This document shows positions 55,990 to 64,000 of a DNA stretch of 64,000 nucleotides, one piece after another. Both the position numbers and the translations under genes were made by a program. Within the stretch, counting starts at the first letter, position 1. Each line of letters starts with the position of its first letter. The notes under the pieces were generated by a model. That model ran no database searches. It was not told the origin of the DNA and worked only from the letters and a program-made list of their open reading frames with translations. Source of the stretch: Trileptium ribeirensis (lineage: Eukaryota > Nematoda > Enoplea > Enoplida > Thoracostomopsidae); contig JASANE010029352.1 of NCBI GenBank assembly GCA_030248225.1, forward strand, positions 1-64,000, written 5' to 3'.

Positions 55990-57045
55990 TAGTGTTGGGT
56001 GCCGGCAGAAAAAGCCAGCGCCGGGCTGGTAGACCGTGAACCACAGATCGAAAAATCCCAAATGCTGCGCAAACGCGGCTACCAGCCGGCCGGTAGGACA
56101 GTATTCCAGCCGCTTTTCCAGTCTTCCAGTATACTGAACAGGATATAAAATAGTGCTCTGGCGGCCTTATTACGTACAACTTGATTTTGTTATGTAACAT
56201 ATAAACTATAGATTTTGTTTAAATTTTACTAAACCTTGATTCAATACACATAAAAGTTTAAAGCTTACTTTGTTGTAATCAATATTAAATCCGTGCGTAC
56301 ACAAAAATGTATTGGGATCGCGTGATACTCCTGTTCGGCATCAATGCTACTGATCACTATTTTAGTAGGCAATAAAACTTTTTCACGTGAATTTTTTATA
56401 GTCACATAATTTCCGCTTGTTGTCAGCCTTTGTATTTATGCCATGAGCAGCGTTACAGTGTCCCGCGTGAATATATTGGAACACATATTGGAACGCAACC
56501 CCTTGACTGAAAAGAGTGCCAGCAGAAATCTTGAATTCGACTTACCATATTTAGGGCAAAACTAAAAAATTGCAATTAAGGCAGTGTAACGATATCAATA
56601 ATTTATGTGGATCCCGTAATCGTTCAAGACCTCCTCACTATGGTCACTAATAGCCTCGTTCTAAAAAGGAAGCTGCTTTTCAAAGCTGGTTGGCATAGAT
56701 TTATAGATTAAATATTTGTTCTAGTATAACTGCAAACTGCCGCGCAAAGAGCGTTGCGGTTTTACACTCAACTGTGTAGTGATTAGATGCATGTTGAATA
56801 AAAAGCATGCTGCATAACTAAATGACATGTGTACACGTAAAATGAGTAATAAAAAATTTCGAGCATAAGCACGTGCACGCCATACCAAGAATTAGACCAT
56901 TTAAAAAATATCACAGAAATATTTTCCCAACTCAATTTTTGAAAGGCCCGCATTACTATTTAGATATCAGACGTAAAAGTGCCTGGCGGCCGGCAGCCAA
57001 ACAACCCGGACGATTTTCCAGGTTATCGGCCGATGCCCAACACTA
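55990..57045 (+). mobile_element. hAT-type element, 1,056 bp, next to the RetSat-like gene
   Basis: Ends TAGTGTTGGGTGCCGGC and, complemented, TAGTGTTGGGCATCGGC. Target duplication ACCACAAG (55982-55989) versus ACCTCAAG (57046-57053), 7 of 8. GC-rich subterminal parts with GCCGGC strings lie at both ends. The internal part is AT-rich and lacks a transposase, so it is non-autonomous. It lies 45 bp beyond the stop of the RetSat-like gene, hence probably in its 3' untranslated region. Confidence 0.88.
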
Positions 57046-57089
57046 ACCTCAAGTGCACAGATAGAACAAATGTTGTTAACCGAAGCAAG

Positions 57090-57271
57090 TTATTTGAATT
57101 TAGTTTTTGCACACATATTGTCGCCATCAGGATAAATTTTTTTATTCAATGCTGCCAAATGATTAGCTAGGTTCCATCGAAAGCCAAGCACTGCCGAAGC
57201 AGTAAGCAGTCCTCCCCACAAACCTCCGACAAACCCACATGACAATATATCTTGACCGGTCAGGTAGAGCC
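57090..57271 (-). CDS. RETSAT-like: RetSat-like gene, terminal exon
   Basis: Acceptor TTTCAG at 57272-57277, then the exon encoding LYLTGQDILSCGFVGGLWGG and LLTASAVLG, the FAD-proximal C-terminal motif of the family, a short tail and TGA or equivalent stop at 57090. Tail length agrees with the vertebrate protein. A hAT-type element begins 45 bp further. Confidence 0.92.
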
Positions 57272-60200
57272 CTGAAATTATCAAAAAAGATTATATATGA
57301 CGTGATAAGTATATATAGGTAAGTCTTTTTTATACAATACAGATATTTATTGTATATACAACTCGATCGAGCTTGAACTAACAATTCCTAATGACAAATC
57401 AACACGTCAAACATAAAAAATAGCACGCGCAGATGTCAGCAGCATTCATCAGAAGAACAGCTCAGTTATTTTTAAACACGTTCGCCTATCACAAGGATTA
57501 GCACTGTTGAGAACCAAGTGCTGCTTGTTCAACCTCCTTTAGAATAATGATCAAACCAATAAAACCGTATACTGTGTTTTCTGGCTTTGAAAATGGAAAT
57601 TTTTAAGTTACAGTTTCAATTTTTGCTTGTAAAATAGAGTTTTTCATCATTAAAGAACCCCAAAGTTTGTTCATAATTTTTCATTTTTGCCATATTATGA
57701 CATTTTTAATCTATTTGTCACTAAAAATTGTTGATGCCATTTATTCAACATTTTGATGGCATTTAACAACATAAGAAGACCGCTACTTATTTTGCAATTC
57801 TGTTTTTGAATGATAAACTAATGTTAGCTAATGTTATTAACACTTGAAAGGTTAGAAATTGCTTGCTAAAAATTAAAAAATCTAAATTTAGATTGTATGA
57901 TGTAGTTTTGACCGTAAATGGTATAATTTAAAACTTCATTGCGATATGTGAATTAGCTGCCTAGCGCTATGGCGGTATCAACATATGAGACACCGATAAG
58001 GCATTTTTCCAAAAGCGTCACTAGCCTAGATTAATTAATACATACAATATTTTATACTAAACGCCGGGTCGGCGAATTCTAAACTACCGTAAAAATTGTT
58101 GAACATCAATGATAATTAAAAAAGGAGAAACAAAAAGAAAAACAACTAACAATACCAGAAAAAGATTTTTCAGACCTAGCTGCGTAATAAATTACCATTA
58201 TACTACTTGCCACAAGATTATTATGCAGTAACAAGCAAGAAAACTTTCGGACTGTCGGCGAAAGCTTCAGCTTGGACATAACCAAAAATAGTAAAAGGCA
58301 CAAATATGTGACTATATCTTTGCAGTAAAATAGCATAATGCGTTATGGTTCTTTTCTGTCAAGCTGTGGATTTTGTACTAAAATTGCATAATTTTCTCCA
58401 ATAAATGTGTACTAAAAACTCAACGGCTGTTGAGAATAACGTAAACAATTTTCGACTAACATGCTAATGGCAGGCAATCCGTAAACAGCGAAGGCACCGC
58501 AACTCCTCGCCGACCGGGTGACACCCCCTTGGAGGCCGAAAGCCAACCACTCCGGCCTCCCCCCCCCCCCGAATCCGACCACTCCTGAGACCTCAGATCT
58601 CGAATATGTACGAATTTTAGATTAGTTCTCAGCATATTCATTCCTAACAACATCGTCTGTTGGCAGTAGAATTATATTACTTCATATATTACATATATGC
58701 GTTAACTCCGGAATACCTATTACATCTGGTGCATAAATGGTAGTGATTTTTTTTACATTTAGCAGTATATTATCAGCTAAAATTTCACCAGCACAATCCA
58801 TGGAAACTAATTATACATCAAAAGTTTTTCAGATGGACAAGTCCACACATTTTTGTTAATAATAATATACCCAATTCTCCAAAGCTTAATATTGATTTAG
58901 CGATATATGTAAAGAAGCACTATCATTATTAACGTTGTTTTAATTAGCGAACCTGGAATGCCACTATCAGGCCTAAGTTTCGCCGTCCATTCTGGTCCAA
59001 ATCTTTGTTGAACATGGTCCAAACCATAAACTTCACCTTTCGGACTTCCCAGATAGTAATTATTTGAAACTGGCGATCCTACTTCAATGAAGTAAATTTT
59101 GTCCTAAAAATGTGCATTTTACTTTAGTTTAGATAAGCAACTTTCAACATATATACGTGCAGCGATTGGTCGTATCTAGGAAGATACAACGGTAAATTAT
59201 TGCAGCAGTAGAAAGTTTTAGTTCCTAGTAAAACTGCTACTTTCTTGACATAAAGTACAGTTGTTTGAAAGAACTTTAGTTTGCAAAAAATTTAAAGTGA
59301 GAATTTGTTTGAAACTCACAGCATTTACCGGCATACGAATAAACAATAAAGAAGGGTATCCGGTGTTATCAGTGAACGTGCTGGCAATAACAAACCTTGC
59401 TGCAAACATTCAACATTCAGATAGTAAGGTCTTAATTACTATCTGTTGGCGCATATATCAGAATCATGTTTAGCTATTACAGGCAGAATATGTATCACAA
59501 TTTTATCACGTAATTATGAATTTCAAACAAATTCAAATGTCGTAAAATTATTTATACACTGAAAACCACTGAGTCAAAGTTGGCCCGATGTCATCGGTCT
59601 CAAAATGTTTCGGTAAATGGGTCAAATTTAACTTAATTTGAACCCATTTTGACTCAGAGTGAGGCAGATATTACACGCACTGAGGCGAAGATTGATTCAT
59701 TGATTCAAAAATAATTGGTTCAGACGTAGTAGAAATCTCCTTCATTGGCCATCAGTGAGTTTGGGGCCTAGTCAACGGAGTCAAAATTGACTCAGCCGTT
59801 TTGCTGTTTATATTTGTATGTTATTATAAATATAATGCATATGAAAAAAGCATCAAATTGCCTTTATCTGTGGGAACATAGCTTCGGTTTGAGCAAGCAT
59901 TTGTTGACCAATAGCGTTTTTCAATGAGTTATACTCGATACCGCGTTTCTTGACCGCCTTTTTATCCCATTCGGCAAACCATTCATAGTTTGCCAATGTG
60001 ATGATGGCAAGAGTTGATTTACCTAATAGATTAGACAAATTTATCCATACAAAACTTAACCCGAAATTCTAACAGATGTTCCTAAGGCGACAGTTACGAC
60101 AATGAATTGCAATTTATAACGTTACATCTTTGCACCTTGAGTACGATTTCAGAGGCCGGAAGTCCGTAAACTTAAGATTTGGTTATCACAGATTAGAATA

Positions 60201-63200
60201 TAGAACAAGGCTAACGCCTTCTCAATTGCAGGCACACCTACGTACTTTAGTATACGAAATAGCAGTTAAGTTTAAGAAATCGCAGCGCTTTACCTATGTG
60301 CTTAATAATCGTGGAAACCATATGAGAAAAATAAAAGTTTACTTAAACAGTAGTTGTACCACTTTAGGTTATTTAGCCATGAAAGTAAAATTTCGATTAC
60401 AGCTCAAAAAAACAAACTTAAAGAGTAATCCAGAATTTCTAAGCTAGATTATTCAACCAACTGATCGTGGAAAGAGAAAAAAATAAAAGTTTACTTAAAC
60501 AGTAGTTGTATCACTTTAGGTTATTTAGCCATGAAGATAAAATTTCGGTTGCAGCTCAGAAAAAACAGACTTCACGAATAATCCAGTATTTCTAAGCTAG
60601 ATTATTCAACCAACTGATCGTGGAAACCATGAGAAAAAATAAAAGTTTACTTAAACAGTAGTTGTACCACTTTAGGTTATTTAGCCATGAAGATAAAATT
60701 TCGATTACAGCTCAGAAAAAACAAACTTCACAAGTAATTCAGTATTTCTAAGCTAGATTATTCAACCAACTGATCGTGGAAACCACATGAGAAAAAAATA
60801 AAAGTTTACTTAAACAGTAGTTGTACCACTTTAGGTTATTTAGCCATGAAAGTAAAATTTCAGTTGCAGCTCAGAAAAAACAAACTTCACAAGTAATTCA
60901 GTATTTCTAAGCTAGATTATTCAACCAACTGATCGTGGAAACCACATGAAAAAAATAAAAGTTTACTTAAACAGTAGTTGTACCACTTTAGGTTATTTAG
61001 CCATGAAAGTAAAATTTCGATTACAGCTAAGAAAAAACAAACTTCACAAGTAATTCAGTATTTCTAAGCTAGATTATTCAACCAACTGATCGTGGAAACC
61101 ACATGAGAAAAAAATAAAAGTTCACTTAAACAGTAGTTGTACCACTTTAGGTTATTTAGCCATGAAGATAAAATTTCGGTTGCAGCTCAGAAAAAACAGA
61201 CTTCACGAATAATCCAGTATTTCTAAGCTAGATTATTCAACCAACTGATCGTGGAAACCATGAGAAAAAATAAAAGTTTACTTAAACAGTAGTTGTACCA
61301 CTTTAGGTTATTTAGCCATGAAGATAAAATTTCGATTACAGCTCAGAAAAAACAAACTTCACAAGTAATTCAGTATTTCTAAGCTAGATTATTCAACCAA
61401 CTGATCGTGGAAACCACATGAGAAAAAAATAAAAGTTTACTTAAACAGTAGTTGTGCGACTTTAGGTTATTTAGCCATGAAAGTAAAATTTCAGTTGCAG
61501 CTCAGAAAAAACAAACTTCACAAGTAATTCAGTATTTCTAAGCTAGATTATTCAACCAACTGATCGTGGAAACCACATGAAAAAAATAAAAGTTTACTTA
61601 AACAGTAGTTGTACCACTTTAGGTTATTTAGCCATGAAAGTAAAATTTCGATTACAGCTAAGAAAAAACAAACTTCACAAGTAATTCAGTATTTCTAAGC
61701 GATTATTCAACCAACTGATCGTGGAAACCACATGAGAAAAAAATAAAAGTTCACTTAAACAGTAGTTGTACCACTTTAGGTTATTTAGCCATGAAAGTAA
61801 AATTTCGGTTACAGCTCAGAAACATCAAAACTTCACGAGTAATCCAATATTTATAAGCTAGATTATTCAACCAACTGTCGAAAACTTGTTGTAGGAAATT
61901 TGTTTTAGAAGAAAGACCTGAAACGTGGTGTAAATCTGTAAAACAGATTATATCTTAATTTGACGGGTTGAAGTTTTTCTATATATGATGAGCTATTTTA
62001 GATATTTGATGCTCTGTTCCAATTCCCAGATATATCCAATACTATGTCATCATTATAATGTTAGTAAGATAAACGTGTGTACAGCACACAAAACATATTG
62101 TAACCATGCTGACTGATTAAAATAGAAAGATATTCATAAATCATAAATAATAGAAGAGTTGATAAACATGTGTCTATTCTAAAGTCATACTCAACTTCAA
62201 TGCCACCGATATCAGCGTATTTCGTAGATATTCGCTGCGTTTAATATACGAGCTGTTATTCTGGAAAACTTAATTTATTAATAAAAATGTTATCAGCGTT
62301 AAAGTGGCATCGAGTGATTTAGCCCAAGTTTTGTAATGCGTGTTCGTTCTAAAAATTTAAAGACATTCAAACTGAAATAACTTTAGTCCAGTTAATAATA
62401 CGTCATTTAGAACTTCAATTCTAAACTCGTTAAATATATCTTGCCGTACAGAAAGCATTAAACACATCAGTTTCATAGCATGACGCACGAAATTTTCACG
62501 ATTAACGAAAACATGTTCACAACAGATGTCACGACAGCAATAAAGTCTATTGGAATAATTTATTAGACAATAAATGTTTTAAAACTGAAACAATTCTACA
62601 AATGCAATTTGGTAATTTCACCTGGATATCTTGAGTTCCATGAAGGGTCTTTTTTCGAGGGAAATGATACGAATAGTACTGGCACTTCGGCGTCAGCTGC
62701 TTCTTCCGCGCTCAATGATAAATAATTTTGCACCAACTGAAACAACTTCCATGACCGCAATATAGTTGGTATGTCAAAGAAATGCGTAGATATATTTGTT
62801 TCAGATATAGCACCGTTTTGTTCTCAAAAGCATACTGTGTATTTAGTATGCTGGTGTCTACTACCCGTTTAGAGAAAAAATTAGTGGGGATTTGTTTTAG
62901 AAAGACTATTAGATAAGTCAATAGGAAATGCTGTGTGTTTGAACAAAAATGTTTCACGAATTGGACAAATTCAAAACATCTAACCTATTTAATAATATGT
63001 CGACTTTATTGAAGATTATTTTTCTACTATATTGCGAATGTTACTTCTTTAAGTGTAAATACCGTTGAAAAATTTAGATATTATAAAGAAACTACTCTTT
63101 TACGATAATCGGATTATTAACCTCACAACCGGGTAAACTGGAGCTAATTGTTTCTTTGTTTTACACAATATTTTGTATCTTCGCAGTTTAGGTGCTATAA

Positions 63201-63677
63201 TTATGTGCTAAAACGAGACAATACATGTTTATTTTGTCAAATATAAATAACGGGAATGGGTTAACCTATCTCGGCGTTACACGTATCCTAAATTTTTGAT
63301 GTAGCTGGAATGACAAGTAAGAATCAGGATTTATATACATATATTTAAAACAACACATATTTCTTGCAGCAGCCTAGCCAGGACTCTCTGATGGAGGAAA
63401 ACTCACTATATTATAGACTTGAGATGTTAACGTTAAATTAAAAGCGTTTGCAATAGGTTGTTTCAAAATGATTTCATTTCTTTTACCTCGTCAAGTTGCG
63501 TGTTAGAAAACGCCCAAATATTTTGTGCTTTCACGTCTAAATCGTTGTTGTCAATATTAAGACCAACAAACATTGACATTAACGGCACGCCATGCTTCAT
63601 ATCGGACACATATTGATAAAGATGTGATTTTTCGGCTGTGGAACTAGGCAATAAGCGATTGAATGTATTGTATAGAC
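57090..63677 (-). CDS. RETSAT-like: Retinol saturase (all-trans-retinol 13,14-reductase)-like gene, last five exons
   Basis: FAD-dependent oxidoreductase of the retinol saturase/carotenoid isomerase family; the vertebrate enzyme saturates the 13,14 double bond of retinol at the endoplasmic reticulum. Exons (minus): 63487-63677, 62622-62736, 59862-60022, 58953-59103, 57090-57271. Phases fit at all junctions (2+63 codons, 38+1, 2+53, 50+1, 2+59 codons plus stop). Signatures: GLYNTFNRLLP; VLFVSFPSKKDPSWNSRYPG; GKSTLAIITLANYEWFAEWD; IEVGSPVSNNYYLGSPKGEV; GLYLTGQDILSCGFVGGLWG. The FAD-binding N-terminal GxGxxG part lies beyond 64000. No stop interrupts the frame, so it looks like a working host gene. 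The intron after 59862 has a GC donor. Confidence 0.92.
58559..58570 (+). repeat. 12-bp poly-C run in a GC-rich patch (intron)
   Basis: A C12 run lies in a GC-rich island (about 58490-58600) within the last intron of the RetSat-like gene. The open minus frame there (58456-58653) has no family resemblance. Confidence 0.8.
58953..59103 (-). CDS. RETSAT-like: RetSat-like gene, penultimate exon
   Basis: Acceptor TTTTTAG before GACAAAATT, donor CCAG|GTTCGC. Encodes DKIYFIEVGSPVSNNYYLGS and PKGEVYGLDHVQQRFGPEWT, matching the GSPLTNQxYLxxPRGxxYGxDH block of retinol saturases. 151 nt, phase 0 to 1. Confidence 0.92.
59569..59795 (+). mobile_element. MITE-like inverted repeat in a RetSat intron
   Basis: CTGAGTCAAAGTTGGC at the left and, complemented, CTGAGTCAATTTTGACTCCG at the right frame a 227-bp segment with further TGAGTCA/TGACTCA strings inside. 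Target duplication not resolved. It lies in the intron with the GC donor. Confidence 0.5.
59862..60022 (-). CDS. RETSAT-like: RetSat-like gene, exon followed by a GC donor
   Basis: Acceptor TATTAG before GTAAATCAACTC. Encodes GKSTLAIITLANYEWFAEWD, KKAVKKRGIEYNSLKNAIG and AMFPQIK, as in the family (YEWFEEW, FPQL). The exon must end at AAG|GCAATT, a GC donor, since the next exon begins DKIYF at phase 0 and no GT is near. 161 nt, phase 1 to 0. Confidence 0.9.
60304..61876 (+). repeat. 157-bp satellite, ~10 units with a 4-unit higher-order repeat
   Basis: The unit starts near ACTGATCGTGGAAACCA and includes AAAAGTTTACTTAAACAGTA, CCACTTTAGGTTATTTAGCC and TTCTAAGCTAGATTATTCAA. Ten units lie between 60304 and 61876 in the largest intron of the RetSat-like gene. 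Variant sites (ATTTCGGTTGCAG/CAGACTTCACGAATAATCC; ATTTCAGTTGCAG; ATTACAGCTAAG) return every fourth unit: units 2-5 match units 6-9 in order. Confidence 0.93.
61877..62621. other. RetSat-like gene, remainder of the large intron
   Basis: Intronic, AT-rich, nothing recognised. Confidence 0.5.
62622..62736 (-). CDS. RETSAT-like: RetSat-like gene, internal exon
   Basis: Acceptor GTTTCAG before TTGGTGCAA, donor CCAG|GTGAAA. Encodes LVQNYLSLSAEEAADAEVPV and LFVSFPSKKDPSWNSRYPG, with the FPSxKDPxW motif typical of retinol saturases. 115 nt, phase 0 to 1. Confidence 0.92.
63487..63677 (-). CDS. RETSAT-like: RetSat-like gene, first exon visible in the window
   Basis: Acceptor TTTAG before GTCTATAC, donor GACGAG|GTAAAA. 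Encodes LYNTFNRLLPSSTAEKSHLY, VSDMKHGVPLMSMFVGLNID and NDLDVKAQNIWAF, matching NAGLFNTYxxLLP and the following substrate-side region. 191 nt, phase 1 to 0. Exons further upstream are beyond, or close to, the window end. Confidence 0.88.
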
Positions 63678-64000
63678 CTAAACGCATATGAATTACCGTT
63701 TAAATATTTAATTATTTCGTTTAATAATGCACGTCGGGAATAAATAAAAAGAGAACTACAATATTCATGTATTTACAGCCAACACATGTGTTACCGTTTT
63801 TCCATAAGACGCTCCGGTTTTTGCTGAAAGCATTTATATTTTTCCTAAAAATAATTAAACCTACTCCATACCATGAATATTCGGACATTTAAAATTGCAG
63901 TTTTAAAAAATTCAAACACGCTTACAAAAAAAGAGCAAACGATGACTTAAACATTAATAAACATGAAAAAAGACTTTAATACCGCCGAGCGTTCGTTCTG
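63678..64000. other. Upstream intron of the RetSat-like gene
   Basis: Intronic sequence. A 50-nt stretch (63797-63846) has AG and GT at its ends and an open frame, but its translation does not match the family, so it is not called an exon. Confidence 0.4.

Noticed and set aside
58456..58653. Minus-strand open frame over the poly-C patch
   Set aside because: Lies in an intron, contains a polyglycine stretch made by the C run, and matches nothing.
60130..60447. 105-codon plus-strand open frame
   Set aside because: It runs into the 157-bp satellite and lies antisense in an intron of the RetSat-like gene.
63797..63846. Possible 50-nt upstream exon of the RetSat-like gene
   Set aside because: AG/GT borders and phase fit, but the translation does not match the conserved residues expected before GLYNTF.

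Overview
The window is eukaryotic DNA, almost certainly from a metazoan and probably an arthropod. The evidence is a spliced gene with GT-AG introns and many decayed eukaryotic transposons (BEL/Pao, Ty3/gypsy, Penelope, an I/Jockey-type LINE, Ginger, hAT, Polinton). The species cannot be fixed from sequence alone. The DNA is AT-rich, and nearly all protein-coding sequence belongs to broken mobile elements with stops and frameshifts.

Layout. 1-1.2 kb: 3' part of a LINE (reverse transcriptase thumb and RNase H, plus strand). 2.4-5.75 kb: a Ty3/gypsy pol relic on the minus strand (protease, RT, RNase H, integrase). 5.84-6.24 kb: a tract almost free of C on the plus strand. 7.27-13.4 kb: two 1.35-1.48 kb LTR-like arms in opposite orientation around a 3.3 kb spacer. 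15.9-17.5 kb: a BEL/Pao integrase relic. 19-32 kb: a gypsy-like assembly with an envelope-like ORF, protease, RT, RNase H and integrase, followed by two diverged copies of an unassigned ORF with faint SGNH-hydrolase flavour; two non-autonomous DNA elements have inserted into it. 34.2-38 kb: a Penelope-like element, headed by an inverted copy of its own 3' end, hit by a hAT-type MITE and by a nearly intact 2.4 kb Ginger-like transposon.

41.6-52.3 kb is the most interesting part: a decayed but gene-rich Polinton/Maverick. In order it has a zinc-finger/protein-primed DNA polymerase B, a chromodomain integrase, a packaging ATPase, a small basic ORF, a core-like ORF, a NADAR-domain protein, a two-repeat TBP-like protein, a penton-like ORF and a major-capsid-like ORF. 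The NADAR stop overlaps the TBP-like start. A TCTTAAAA-type box recurs at fixed distances (11 or 34-38 nt) upstream of most start codons, which suggests a dedicated promoter system, possibly served by the element's own TBP-like factor.

57.1-63.7 kb carries the only clear host gene: the last five exons, minus strand, of a retinol saturase (RetSat)-like FAD oxidoreductase. All exon phases agree. One intron uses a GC donor and another holds a 157-bp satellite with a four-unit higher-order structure. A 1.06 kb hAT-type element with an imperfect 8-bp target duplication lies 45 bp after the stop.

A non-autonomous family seen four times (19, 24, 48 and 55 kb) is defined by imperfect terminal inverted repeats and by a recurring internal palindrome, TGTTCGCGAACA. 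I do not recognise it.
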